Positions 24,066 to 32,264 of a DNA stretch of 64,000 nt are shown here, one piece after another. Under the pieces are notes generated by a model. The model was given only the letters and a program-made list of their open reading frames with translations. It was not told the origin of the DNA and made no database searches. Each line of letters begins with the position of its first letter. The first letter of the stretch is position 1. The stretch is from the NCBI RefSeq assembly GCF_035984415.1, contig NZ_CP130720.1, positions 7,998,001-8,062,000 on the forward strand. Reading direction: 5' to 3'. A program made the translations under genes and the position numbers. This stretch comes from Streptomyces sp. NBC_01296 (GTDB lineage: Bacteria; Actinomycetota; Actinomycetes; Streptomycetales; Streptomycetaceae).

Positions 24066-26174
24066 GTGAGTTCCCTACCTCCTTCGTCCGAGCGCCCCAC
24101 CGGTCCCCCGTCCGGTCCGCTGTCCGGTCGGCCGACAGAAGAGCAGGCTCCGCCGCCGGGGCCCCCACCGCCTCCTGGGCCTCCTGGACCCCCTGGGCCG
24201 CCGACCGTCAGTGGCGAGCCGGGTGGGCCCGGCCGGCGCCGCGGGGGGGCGACTCACGGGTGGCGGTCGCGCAGAACCCTGGTGAGTGCCGGCACCGCCG
24301 TGGCCATGGCAACGGCGGTGGTCCTCGGCTTCACTGTGATCGGCGGAAACAAGGCGGTCGGCGGAGAGGTCTTCCTGCAGGCCGCCTCGGCGGCCGGCCC
24401 CGACCCGTTCACCCCCTCGACGTCGGCGGAATCCGCGGACACCGGAGTCGTACCCGTAGCTGTTGCACGGTCGAATGACGGCACGGCGGGTGCGCGCACC
24501 CTCGAGGTCAACGGTGCGTACCCGGGGCTCTACGGGGGCACGCGGAACCTCGCGAGCTGCGACGTCGAGAAGCAGATCCAGTTCCTCGGGCAGCACAAGG
24601 ACAAGGCGAAGGCCTTCGCCGCCCCCCTGAGCATCCAGCAGCCCGAGATCCCTTCGTATCTGCGCTCGCTGACTCCCGTCCGGCTCGGCTGGGATACCCG
24701 GGTCACCAACCACGGGTACAAGAACGCCGCACCCACCAGCTATCAGGCGGTCCTGCAGGCCGGTACGCCCGTCCTGGTCGACAACCGCGGCGTACCTCGC
24801 GTCCGCTGCGCCTGCGGCAACCCCCTGGCCCCGCCCGTCGCCGTCAAGGGAAAGCAGACGTACAGCGGCAAGGAGTGGTCGTCGTTCCAGTCCTCCGACC
24901 TCGTTGCGGTCAAGCCCGCCGAAAAGCCGGTGAAGACGGTCATGATGTTCGATCACGACCGCAAGGGCTGGTACGAGCGGTCGAGCGGCGACGTACAGGG
25001 CAAGCACGACCACGAGGTCCCGCCCCCGAAGGGCCAAACCCCCGACGCGGCGTACCCGGTGCTGCCCCCGACCGATTCGGGACCAGTGCAGAGGCTCCCC
25101 GAGAAGGGGACGGACAAGGTCCCTGAGAGGGGCACGGACAAGGTCCCGGAGAAGGGGACGGACAAGGTCCCTGAGAGGGGCACGGACAAGGTCCCGGAGA
25201 AGGGGACGGGCCAGAACCCTGAGAGGGGCACGGACAAGGTCCCGGAGAAGGGGACGGGCCAGAACCCTGAGAGGGGCACGGACAAGGTTCCCGAGAAGGG
25301 GACGGGCCAGAACCCTGAGAAGGGCACGGACAAGGTCCCCGAGAAGGGGACGGACCAGAACCCTGAGAAGGGCACGGACAAGGTCCCCGAGAAGGGTACG
25401 GACAAGGTTCCCGAGAAGGGGACGGACCAGGTCCCTGAGAAGGGTACGGACAAGGTTCCCGAGAAGGGGACGGACAAGGTTCCGGAGAAGGGCACGGGCC
25501 AGAACCCTGAGAAGGGGACGGACAAGGTTCCGGAGAAGGGTACGGACAAGGTTCCCGAGAAGGGCACGGGCCAGAACCCTGAGAAGGGGACGGACAAGGT
25601 TCCGGAGAAGGGGACGGACAAGGTTCCCGAGAAGGGGACGGAGAAGGGGACGGGCCAGAACCCTGAGAAGGGCACGGACAAGGTTCCCGAGAAGGGGACG
25701 GGCCAGAACCCTGAGAAGGGCACGGACAAGGTCCCCGAGAAGGGGACGGACCAGAACCCTGAGAAGGGCACGGACAAGGTCCCCGAGAAGGGTACGGACA
25801 AGGTTCCCGAGAAGGGCACGGGCCAGAACCCTGAGAAGGGGACGGACCAGGTCCCGGAGAAGGGTACGGACAAGGTTCCCGAGAAGGGCACGGGCCAGAA
25901 CCCTGAGAAGGGGACGAACCAGGTCCCGGAGAAGGGTACGGACAAGGTTCCCGAGAAGGGGACGGACCAGAACCCTGAGAACGGGACAGGCCAGAACTCC
26001 GAGAAGGGGACAGGCCAGAACTCCGAGAAGGGGACAGGCCAGAACTCCGAGAAGGGGACAGGTCAGAACCCCGAGAAGGAGTCGGGCCAGAACTCCGGCA
26101 ACCAGCAGGGCAACAACGAGCAGGGAAACCAGCAGGGCAGCAACGAGCAGGGCAACGAGGGGCAGTCCGGATGA
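24066..26174 (+). CDS. DUF6777 protein with long octapeptide-repeat tail
   Basis: GTG at 24066 after GGGGGA gives 702 residues. N-terminal Pro/Gly-rich cytoplasmic segment (about 5-60), one membrane helix (RTLVSAGTAVAMATAVVLGFTVIGG), then GGEVFLQAASAAGPDPFT and a core domain with GLYGGTRNLASCDVEKQIQFL, AYLRSLTP-like SYLRSLTPVRLGWDTRVTNHGY and VRCACGNPL, which I recognise as the actinobacterial DUF6777 region. From residue 345 to about 676 the chain consists of 41 PEKGTDKV-type octapeptides (variants GQN, DQN, DQV, R for K). It ends in an Asn/Gln/Gly tail. The repeat is charged and probably an extended wall-spanning stalk. Function unknown. Confidence 0.85.
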   Translation: MSSLPPSSERPTGPPSGPLSGRPTEEQAPPPGPPPPPGPPGPPGPPTVSGEPGGPGRRRGGATHGWRSRRTLVSAGTAVAMATAVVLGFTVIGGNKAVGGEVFLQAASAAGPDPFTPSTSAESADTGVVPVAVARSNDGTAGARTLEVNGAYPGLYGGTRNLASCDVEKQIQFLGQHKDKAKAFAAPLSIQQPEIPSYLRSLTPVRLGWDTRVTNHGYKNAAPTSYQAVLQAGTPVLVDNRGVPRVRCACGNPLAPPVAVKGKQTYSGKEWSSFQSSDLVAVKPAEKPVKTVMMFDHDRKGWYERSSGDVQGKHDHEVPPPKGQTPDAAYPVLPPTDSGPVQRLPEKGTDKVPERGTDKVPEKGTDKVPERGTDKVPEKGTGQNPERGTDKVPEKGTGQNPERGTDKVPEKGTGQNPEKGTDKVPEKGTDQNPEKGTDKVPEKGTDKVPEKGTDQVPEKGTDKVPEKGTDKVPEKGTGQNPEKGTDKVPEKGTDKVPEKGTGQNPEKGTDKVPEKGTDKVPEKGTEKGTGQNPEKGTDKVPEKGTGQNPEKGTDKVPEKGTDQNPEKGTDKVPEKGTDKVPEKGTGQNPEKGTDQVPEKGTDKVPEKGTGQNPEKGTNQVPEKGTDKVPEKGTDQNPENGTGQNSEKGTGQNSEKGTGQNSEKGTGQNPEKESGQNSGNQQGNNEQGNQQGSNEQGNEGQSG
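25098..26093 (+). repeat. 24-bp coding minisatellite (about 41 units)
   Basis: Tandem 24-base units encoding PEKGTDKV and close variants, with one partial unit (EKGT) near 25640. Synonymous positions are nearly uniform (ccc/ccg/cct, gag, aag, ggg/ggc, acg), pointing to recent slippage or unequal exchange. Both complementary frames are open because of the repeat, which creates false ORFs on the minus strand. Confidence 0.95.
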
Positions 26175-26214
26175 ACCGGGGGCCCTCGGTGGTCAGAACT
26201 GAACAGCGGTGCAC

Positions 26215-26281
26215 GTGAGGGCCTTCCGCCGGTCGGTAGTGGTGATGTCGCAATCCACACCGAACCCGCGAAGGCCCTCAC
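26215..26281. terminator. Long hairpin between convergent DUF6777 and secreted-protein genes
   Basis: A perfect 12-bp stem (gtgagggccttc / gaaggccctcac) encloses a 43-base loop that can itself partly pair. It lies between convergent stops (26174 and 26302) and is probably a bidirectional terminator. Confidence 0.55.
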
Positions 26282-26301
26282 CTGTTCGACACGACAGCCG
26301 G

Positions 26302-26874
26302 TCACGGACAGAATCTGTCGACCGCCGTCCTGAAGGCGGTGTTGTAGGCGTTCGTGTACGCCTCCTGCGCAGCCTTCTTGCCCGCTGCGTCGGGAGCCAG
26401 CCTCTGCAGGTTCGGCGTCTGGGGCTGCGGCTCCGAGTCACAGGCGCCGGACTGGGCCAGCTTCTTCCCCTGGGCCCAGCCTTCCTTGGTGCCGCGGGTC
26501 TGTTCCGAGTCGATGAGACGCTGGTTGACGGTGTCCTGTGCAGCCTGGCCGCCCTGGCAGTTGGCCCTGGGACCGCGTGAAGTCTGGAACGCCCTCCACT
26601 TGCCGGCCGACACCTCGCCGGACTTGAACGTGCCGTCGCTCTGCACCGTGGCGCTGCCGCCACCTGCGCCGTCGGTCTGGTCGAGGAACACCTTGCCCTT
26701 CTTGAATCCGTCGCCGCTGATCGTCACCTTGGTCGCATCCGCCGTGGTTTCGACGAAGCACGCTGCAGCAGGCGCGGCCTGCGGGGCCGCTCCCCACGCC
26801 GCGACGGCAGGGCCGAGGGCGAGCGAACCGGCCATGAGGGGGGTGAACAGAGTGATACGAGTTCGCTGGTTCAT
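26302..26874 (-). CDS. Secreted protein of unknown function
   Basis: ATG at 26874 with GAGG upstream gives 190 residues. Signal peptide RITLFTPLMAGSLALGPAVAAWGAAPQAAPA, then a beta-rich stretch CFVETTADATKVTISGDGFKKGKVFLDQTDGAGGGSATVQSDGTFKSGEV that resembles an Ig-like or IPT-type strand pattern, and a helical second half (DTVNQRLIDSEQTRGTKEGWAQGKKLAQSG, GKKAAQEAYTNAYNTAFRTAVDRFC). Four Cys in the mature chain. No family recognised. Divergent from the DUF6191 gene. Confidence 0.75.
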   Translation of the reverse strand: MNQRTRITLFTPLMAGSLALGPAVAAWGAAPQAAPAAACFVETTADATKVTISGDGFKKGKVFLDQTDGAGGGSATVQSDGTFKSGEVSAGKWRAFQTSRGPRANCQGGQAAQDTVNQRLIDSEQTRGTKEGWAQGKKLAQSGACDSEPQPQTPNLQRLAPDAAGKKAAQEAYTNAYNTAFRTAVDRFCP

Positions 26875-27226
26875 CGTCGTTCCTCACCTGTGGGGGAGGG
26901 GGTGACAGGGACCGCGGGGCTGTGAGTGCGAACGCGCGTGAGGACCGGCATGGTGTGCGGCGGACCTGCGGACTCGGACCACGACGTCGTCGCGGTGGAG
27001 GGACATGCTGCGTTCCACACGTGCGTACCGATCGGCCCCGGAAGGAGTCCGTCCCTCCCATCGTGCCCCGCCCGTCCTGACATGGCGACCGGGGGCAAGG
27101 AGCCCGCGATGAGGATGACCGGTATGCCGATGCCGTCGCGCGCCGCTGCCGGTGGACCGGTGGCCGAACCCGCGGAGCAGGCGTTCCGGCCTGTCGGCGT
27201 CGCCGCCCGGTCCGGATACTGGGGGC
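26875..27226. other. Divergent intergenic region, nothing recognised
   Basis: 352 bases between the secreted protein and DUF6191 genes. Several overlapping frames are open because of GC content, but none has both a ribosome site and protein-like composition. No clear palindrome found. Confidence 0.4.
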
Positions 27227-27547
27227 ATGGAATTCGCCCTCTTCGCCACCTTGCCCGGCCTGGTCCTCCTGCTGACCGCCCTGGCCTTCGCAGACCAGGT
27301 GCTGCTCCGCGCCGGGCGGGCCGGAGTGCTGCCGTGGCGGAACAGCGTCCGGCAGGGCCAGATATCGGCGACCGGGTTCGAGCAGCTCCACGCGAGCTTC
27401 TCGCCCGGGAAGCAGAACGAGCTCAAGGAGCGGCAGTCGGCGCTGGTGCTGCGGGACGACGAGGAGGACGGCGCACCGCCGCATCGGACAACGGTGGATC
27501 TGGAGACGGGGATTGCGGTCGTACGGATGCCGCAAGCCGACCGGTAG
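27227..27547 (+). CDS. DUF6191-type small membrane protein
   Basis: 106 residues from ATG at 27227. One N-terminal helix (FALFATLPGLVLLLTALAFADQVLL) is followed by LPWRNSVRQGQISATGFEQLHASFSPGKQNELKERQSALVLRDDEEDGAPP and VDLETGIAVVRMP. The segment around QISATGFEQLHASFSPGKQ is highly characteristic of the Streptomyces family I know as DUF6191. Role unknown. The ribosome site is weak (gggggc). Confidence 0.8.
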   Translation: MEFALFATLPGLVLLLTALAFADQVLLRAGRAGVLPWRNSVRQGQISATGFEQLHASFSPGKQNELKERQSALVLRDDEEDGAPPHRTTVDLETGIAVVRMPQADR

Positions 27548-27636
27548 GAGGCTGTCGGCGTCCACCGCGACGATTCGCCTCGTACACCCACGGGCTCGTG
27601 CGGGGTTGGCAACGACGCCGGGCCCACGGCTGCACG

Positions 27637-27682
27637 CGCAGGCGGCGTGTCGCGGCTGGATCGCCGTGACACGCCGCCTGCG
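27637..27682. terminator. Bidirectional terminator between DUF6191 and lamin-tail genes
   Basis: A perfect 15-bp stem (cgcaggcggcgtgtc / gacacgccgcctgcg) whose 16-base loop can pair further (cggc/gccg). Between convergent stops. Confidence 0.8.
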
Positions 27683-27755
27683 GTGGGCCGGCAGCTCACC
27701 GTCCCTTCGGCGTGGCTGCCGGCCCGGTCAGCCCGTCAGGGGCAGCAGGTCCGCG

Positions 27756-28241
27756 TCAGCCGTTGCGGTGGTGGCGGCGGCCGTTCCAGGAATCGCTGTC
27801 GACGACGTTGCCGCGGTTGTCGCGGAGCGTGGCGCTGTCGCGCTCGTCCCACACCTGGTCGCGGCGGTCCTGGTAGACGTCGTGGCGGGTGTCGCGACCC
27901 TTGCCCGTGTGGACCTTGACGCTGGAACGGCCGTCCAGGCGGAAGTCGTTGAAGCGGTAGCGGTTGCCCTGCCGGTCGGAGAGGGTGAAGCCGCGCAGGT
28001 TGACGCTGTGACGGCCGGTGTTCTTCACCTCGACCCACTCCCCGTTCAGGGCGCGGGCGGAGCGGTCGTTGCGGCCGGGGCTGTCGTACTGGACGTCACC
28101 GATGACGATCGAGGAGTGCGAGGCCCGGTGGTCACGCCCGTGGTCGTCGGCGGCGGCGGCCGGGAGGGCAGCGGCACCGACCAGGGCGCCGGTGGCCAGG
28201 AACGTCGCGACGACGCGGCGGGTGGCGAGAGAAGCAGACAT
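27756..28241 (-). CDS. Secreted lamin-tail-domain (LTD) protein
   Basis: ATG at 28241 behind AAGGGG gives 161 residues. Signal peptide RRVVATFLATGALVGAAALPAAAA. The mature part reads SSIVIGDVQYDSPGRNDRSARALNGEWVEVKNTGRHSVNLRGFTLSDRQGNRYRFNDFRLDGRSSVKVHTGKGRDT, then VWDERDSATLRDNRGNVVDS, the GEWVEVKNTG and L.GW/FTL pattern of the bacterial lamin tail domain, an Ig-like fold. LTD proteins are often secreted and linked to nucleases or wall attachment. Here the domain stands alone. Strongly basic C-terminus. Confidence 0.85.
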   Translation of the reverse strand: MSASLATRRVVATFLATGALVGAAALPAAAADDHGRDHRASHSSIVIGDVQYDSPGRNDRSARALNGEWVEVKNTGRHSVNLRGFTLSDRQGNRYRFNDFRLDGRSSVKVHTGKGRDTRHDVYQDRRDQVWDERDSATLRDNRGNVVDSDSWNGRRHHRNG

Positions 28242-28672
28242 GGAGATGACCCCTTCAACAGACAGCGGCCCCTCCCGGCTCGTACGAGGCGGGTGGGCTC
28301 CGAACAGTTCCCGGCGTCCTGCCGAGGAGCCACACTCTGGCCCCGAAGCACCACCAAAAGCCACTCATTCTGCGCGTGTTGCCCAATGCGGATATACCAG
28401 TGACTCTTGCTTGTAGCGGACAAGTGTCATGGATGCGTTCACGCGGATTGCGGGAGCTTGGGCAAGGGGCCGTGGGAGGCTTGGGGACGGAGGCCTTCGC
28501 TGGTGAACGCCCTTTCCCCGGGGCGCGCTTCGGCCCTGCGCCGAATGGGTTCAGGGTCGTGTAACAGCCGCCTCTACCGTTTCTTCGCACCTGCTCGCGT
28601 GCACGGTTCTGGTGTTCTAATGTGGGCGCGGCGCAGTGGCGGCACCCCGCCGCACCGCTCGTCTGCGGGGCG
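28242..28672. other. Intergenic region between MFS and lamin-tail genes
   Basis: 431 bases, both flanking genes on the minus strand. It should contain the end of the MFS transcript and the LTD promoter. Frames here are GC-driven shadows. Nothing else recognised. Confidence 0.4.
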
Positions 28673-30115
28673 TCAGAGCGAGGGCAGGTTGCCCCTCGGC
28701 GCCGGGCCGGGTTTCCGCGGCGCGCGGATCAGCGGGAGCAGGGAGGCCGCGCCCGCGAGCGACAGCAGCGCCGCGAACCTCAGCACGCTTTCGATGGCCG
28801 ATCCGTCGGAAGCCGCCTGCTGCTCCGAGCCGCTCAGAACCTCCAGTACGGTCGCCGCCACCGCCACGGCCACCGCGCCCATCAGGACGAGAGAGGTCAG
28901 CACCAGTCCGGAGGCCGCGGCGAGGCGGCTCGAGGGAACGTACGACTGGGTGGCCACGTTCGTCAGCGCCCAGCCGAGTCCGAGCCCGATGCCCACGACC
29001 GCGAATACGGCCGTGTAGAGGGCGAGCGGGCCCGCCCAGGTCAGCGCCAGAAGGCTGGCTCCGCTCAGCAGGAGCCCGCCGGCCATCAGCGCTTCCGGCC
29101 GCCATCGCTGGGCGAGGTGGCCGGACCAGTAGCTGGCGGCCCCGGCGCCGACGGACAGTGCGAGGAAGACCAGCCCCGCGTCCAGCGGGGAGAGGCCGCG
29201 GACCTGCTGGAGGTAGAGCGCGGAAAGGACCGCCACGAGGCAGTACCCGATGTTGGACACGCAACCGGCCAGGGTGACCGTCACGAACGGCACGTTGCGC
29301 AGCAGGGACAGGTCCAGCAGCGGTTCGGCGGTCCGGCGTTCGATCACCACGAAGGCGACCAGCAGCAGCGCTCCGGCGGCGAGGCAGGCCAGCGTCGCCG
29401 CCGAGGCCCAGCCCCAGTGGCCACCCTGGTCGACCGCGATCATGACCGCGGTGAGACCGCCCGCCACGGTGACGGCTCCGGGCAGGTCCAGGCCGTTGCC
29501 GGCCTCTTCGTCGCGGGTGTCGGTGACGAACCGCAGCATCAGGAAGGCCGCGACGGCGCAGACCGGCACGTTCAGCAGGAACACCGCCCGCCAGCTGACG
29601 TGCTCGGCGAATACGCCGCCCACGAAGGGACCGAGGGCGACGCCGATCGCGCTGAAGGCCAGCACCGTGCCCACCGCTCGGCCCTGCCGGGCGTCGTGGA
29701 AGTGGGCGCTGACGACCGCCACGGCCACGGGGAAGATCAACGCGGCCGTGGCACCCTGCACCACCCGCGCCACGACGAGCCAGGCCTCGTTCTGCGCGGC
29801 GCTGCACACGACGGACACCACGGCGAAGCCGACCAGGCCCCACACGATGACCGTGCGTCGCCCGTGGACGTCGGCGGCCCTCCCGCCCGTGATCATCAGC
29901 GCGCCCAGGGTCAGCATGTAGCCGCTGACCAGCCACTGCAGATTCGTGGTCGGCGTGGAGAATTCCCGGGCGATCACCGGGAGCATCAGGTTGAGGGCGA
30001 ACCAGTCCATCTGGACCAGGAGCATGGACATCGAGGCGGCCGCGATGACGGCGCGATCGCGGCCGGAGAACAGCCGGCGGTCGGGCGACACGGTTTCCGC
30101 CTTGCCCACGCTCAT
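28673..30115 (-). CDS. MFS drug-exporter of the DHA2 (14-helix) family
   Basis: ATG at 30115 gives 480 residues; longer upstream starts would add an Arg-rich leader unlike the family. The first helix IAAASMSMLLVQMDWFALNLMLPVIAREF and motif GGRAADVHGRRTVIVWG (motif A between helices 2 and 3) are present, with motif C in helix 5 (FSAIGVALGPFVGGVF). Fourteen hydrophobic segments can be counted, as in EmrB/QacA proteins that expel drugs with proton antiport. No regulator is adjacent; a short unsupported frame lies upstream. Confidence 0.88.
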   Translation of the reverse strand: MSVGKAETVSPDRRLFSGRDRAVIAAASMSMLLVQMDWFALNLMLPVIAREFSTPTTNLQWLVSGYMLTLGALMITGGRAADVHGRRTVIVWGLVGFAVVSVVCSAAQNEAWLVVARVVQGATAALIFPVAVAVVSAHFHDARQGRAVGTVLAFSAIGVALGPFVGGVFAEHVSWRAVFLLNVPVCAVAAFLMLRFVTDTRDEEAGNGLDLPGAVTVAGGLTAVMIAVDQGGHWGWASAATLACLAAGALLLVAFVVIERRTAEPLLDLSLLRNVPFVTVTLAGCVSNIGYCLVAVLSALYLQQVRGLSPLDAGLVFLALSVGAGAASYWSGHLAQRWRPEALMAGGLLLSGASLLALTWAGPLALYTAVFAVVGIGLGLGWALTNVATQSYVPSSRLAAASGLVLTSLVLMGAVAVAVAATVLEVLSGSEQQAASDGSAIESVLRFAALLSLAGAASLLPLIRAPRKPGPAPRGNLPSL

Positions 30116-30461
30116 CGACACGTCCCGTCGGGAGCCCCACCACCCCACCCCAACCAGCATGCGCCCACCCGTGGCACCGGGCACCCTGCGGGGACGGCCG
30201 CGCCGACGCCACCCAGGCGGCTTCGCTCGGATCCCGCGGGCCCGGCGCTCGCGCCGACCGGCCCGGTAGGCGTCCGGCCCGTGACCAACTCGCATCCGAG
30301 CGCAGCTGGTTGACGCGACGTGCGGCCGGCGCGGCGCTGCGCCGCCGTATGTTGCGGCGCTACTGGCGCGAGGGCGGTCCGGGGCTCGTGAGCAAGGAGG
30401 ACGGTTGGGTGAGCCCGGCGTACTTCGTCGTCACCAACGGGGTTGTCCGAGTCCTCTGTTG

Positions 30462-30487
30462 GCCGTCGGAGTACGTACTCCGACGGC
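30462..30487. other. Perfect 26-bp palindrome
   Basis: A 13-bp arm (gccgtcggagtac) followed at once by its exact complement and then ttcgttcc. It may be a terminator or a regulator site. It lies within a dubious 63-codon frame (30310-30501) starting with TTG that I do not call as a gene. Confidence 0.55.
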
Positions 30488-30561
30488 TTCGTTCCGGCTG
30501 AGCCGGGCCCTCGACGGGACGCGGTGGGACGGGCCGGGAAACATCCGCACGGCGTGCGGAT

Positions 30562-30588
30562 GCCGGAGGGGCGGTGGGCCTCTCCGGC
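30562..30588 (-). terminator. Terminator of GGDA cassette B
   Basis: Stem GCCGGAGgGGC / GGCCTCTCCGGC with a short loop, related to the hairpins after cassettes A and C, about 50 bases beyond the stop. Confidence 0.65.
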
Positions 30589-30639
30589 GTCTGCTGTGTG
30601 GGGCTGTGGGGCTGTGGGGGGTGGTGTGGTGTGGGGTGG

Positions 30640-31059
30640 TCACTTGCCGAGCTTGGCCTTGAGGTCCTTCTTGACCTGGGCCTTGATGTTCTGCTTGTTG
30701 ACCTTGCCGCCGGTTCCGGTGCCGTCGCCGCCTACGGCGGTGGCGTCGCCGGTGTTGACGGCGTCGGCGCTGGCGTTGCCGCCGGTGGCGTTGCCGGTGG
30801 TGATGACGCACTTGCCCTTGCAGCTGCCGACTCCGGTGCTGGCGTTGCCGCCGGTGGCGGTTCCGCCGACGGTGGTGTTTTCGGCGTTGGCGTCGCCGCC
30901 GGTGCCGATGCCGTCTGCGCTGTCCTGGGGGAGGGTGATGGTCTGCGGGGCGGTGGTGGGTGCGGCCATGGCGGTGGCGGGGAGGGCGATGCCGCCGCCG
31001 AGGAGGGCGAGGGAGGCTCCGGCGAGGACGATGCGGCGGGTCGGGAAACGCTCGAACAT
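30640..31059 (-). CDS. GGDA-repeat small secreted protein, copy B
   Basis: 139 residues, ATG at 31059 after GGAGC. Protein identical to copy D (45771-46190). Signal PTRRIVLAGASLALLGGG...AMAAP; mature chain with GIGTGGDANAENTTVGG, TGGNASTGVGS, the CKGKC loop, TGGNASADAVNTGDATAVGGDG and a lysine-rich end VNKQNIKAQVKKDLKAKLGK. Compared with copies A and C the Cys loop, the GG(D/N)A units and the VNKQNIK motif are invariant, whereas linker residues vary. Monocistronic by its own promoter block and hairpin. Confidence 0.85.
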   Translation of the reverse strand: MFERFPTRRIVLAGASLALLGGGIALPATAMAAPTTAPQTITLPQDSADGIGTGGDANAENTTVGGTATGGNASTGVGSCKGKCVITTGNATGGNASADAVNTGDATAVGGDGTGTGGKVNKQNIKAQVKKDLKAKLGK

Positions 31060-31154
31060 GGCAATGCTCCATTCGGCAACGGATAAGGGTTTTGGTGTGT
31101 CGCCCGTGGGTTTGGCCGGGGGTTTTGGTTGGCCTTTTGTTTTCCGGGGTTTCC

Positions 31155-31248
31155 CGGTGGGGGCGTACTTCCAATAAACCGTGTGGGGGCGTGTGCGTCA
31201 CGCCACTCGAATACGTGGCTTGACGCCGGGTGCCGATCTTGATAAAAG
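31155..31248 (-). promoter_or_regulatory. Conserved upstream block of GGDA cassette B (dyad at 31198-31223)
   Basis: Minus-strand block with the perfect dyad TCA-a-GCCAC, 8 bases, GTGGC-g-TGA at 31198-31223, ending 138 bases before the ATG, followed by the conserved GGTTTATT and AGTACGCCC segments. Confidence 0.75.
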
Positions 31249-31373
31249 CCCGACCGCGCGGATACCGTTCCGCAAGGCGGCGTGCGATGGATCGCCTTAC
31301 GGATGGCGGGAGCCGACCGGCATGAACGCACATGTCCCGTCTCGCCGGACACCCACGGACGGAAGGCTGGGCC

Positions 31374-31940
31374 ATGCGGAAACTGATCTACGGCATGAAC
31401 CTGACCCTGGACGGCTACATCGCCGCGGCCGGCGACGACATCGGCTGGAGCGGACCGCCGAGCGACGAGCTGTTCCAGTGGTGGCTCGACCACGAGCAGG
31501 CGAGTGGCCTGTCGCTGTATGGGCGCAAGCTGTGGGAGACGATGAGCTCCTACTGGCCGACCGGCGACCAGCAGCCGGGCGCCACCCCGGCGGAGATCGA
31601 GTTCGCGCGGAACTGGCGGGACACGCCGAAGGTGGTGTTCTCCTCGACGATCGACAAGGTCGACTGGAACACCCGCCTGGTCACCGGCGACGCGATCGCC
31701 GAGATCACCCGGCTCAAGGCCGAGGACGGCGGCCCCATGAGCATCGGCGGCGCGACGCTCGCCGGGGCGGCCATGCGCGCCGGGCTGATCGACGAGTACG
31801 CGATCGCCGCCCATCCGGTCCTGGTGGGCAGCGGCACGCCGTTCTTCGCCGGGCTGGACAGCTGGGTGAACCTGAACCTGGTGGAGACGCGGACGTTTCC
31901 CGGCGGCGTGGTCCTGACCAGGTACGAGACGAGGCGCTGA
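31374..31940 (+). CDS. Dihydrofolate-reductase-family (RibD C-terminal-like) protein
   Basis: ATG at 31374 behind GGAAGG gives 188 residues. Starts RKLIYGMNLTLDGYIAAAGDDIGW, the conserved first strand of the RibD_C family, with LYGRKLWETMSSYWP, ARNWRDTPKVVFSSTIDKVDWNTRLV, MSIGGATLAGAAMRAGLIDEYAIAAHPVLVGSGTPFF near the nucleotide-binding loop. Probably an NAD(P)H-dependent reductase of unknown substrate. A second family member is at 35543-36127. Confidence 0.85.
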   Translation: MRKLIYGMNLTLDGYIAAAGDDIGWSGPPSDELFQWWLDHEQASGLSLYGRKLWETMSSYWPTGDQQPGATPAEIEFARNWRDTPKVVFSSTIDKVDWNTRLVTGDAIAEITRLKAEDGGPMSIGGATLAGAAMRAGLIDEYAIAAHPVLVGSGTPFFAGLDSWVNLNLVETRTFPGGVVLTRYETRR

Positions 31941-32264
31941 CCAGCAGCACCCACGCGCTGGTCTCAGGGTGATGCCGTATACGACAAGTGGGACGGCGGG
32001 ACTGCGGCATCTCACTCGACATTGCCTCTTCGCAGGTCAGGGCGTCGCCTGGCGGCAAGACCGCATGAGGCGGGACAGGACACCTTGGCGGCACAGCGGT
32101 GCGAGGTGTCCGCGTACGACCTGTGCGCGCAGGGCTGCCGAGGCGCGTCGAGAGGCGTCGGCCCTGCTCAGCCGGTAGAACGGGCGGCGGCCGGGGACCG
32201 CCTCTACGGGGCGGGCCGGGCGCGGGCGTCGCGGCGGCGCAGCCTGGTTGTGCTGCGTGCGCCG
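31941..32264. other. Convergent gap, nothing recognised
   Basis: 324 bases between the reductase and TetR stops. No gene with signal or ribosome site, and no clear terminator stem. It may hold a decayed sequence. Confidence 0.4.

Larger units (their letters stand above)
30550..31261. repeat. Duplicated GGDA cassette, copy B (direct repeat with 45673-46392)
   Basis: 712 bases matching 45673-46392. The only differences I can find are one fewer 8-base ggggctgt unit here (two against three) and a single substitution (31094 G against 46225 T). It includes the terminator hairpin, gene and upstream block. No transposase or terminal inverted repeats at the edges. Confidence 0.92.

Noticed and set aside
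25098..26093. Repeat array considered as CRISPR
   Set aside because: Units are contiguous 24-mers without unique spacers, in frame with a protein, and no cas genes occur.
24940..26253. Minus-strand frames of 330 and 437 codons opposite the DUF6777 repeat
   Set aside because: They are mirror readings of the 24-bp repeat (period divisible by three), contain only FSGTxSVP-like or PSPSREP-like repetition, and have no signal or domain.
28622..30313. 563-codon plus-strand frame
   Set aside because: Antisense of the MFS transporter; composition (GQRH-rich) is that of a shadow, whereas the minus strand shows 14 membrane helices and MFS motifs.
30310..30501. 63-codon plus-strand frame with TTG start
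   Set aside because: No ribosome site, no recognisable domain, and its end consists of the 26-bp palindrome.
30443..31177. Long plus-strand frames opposite GGDA copies B, C and D
   Set aside because: They are the antisense of Gly/Ala-rich coding sequence. The true strand has a signal peptide, ribosome site, upstream block and terminator.
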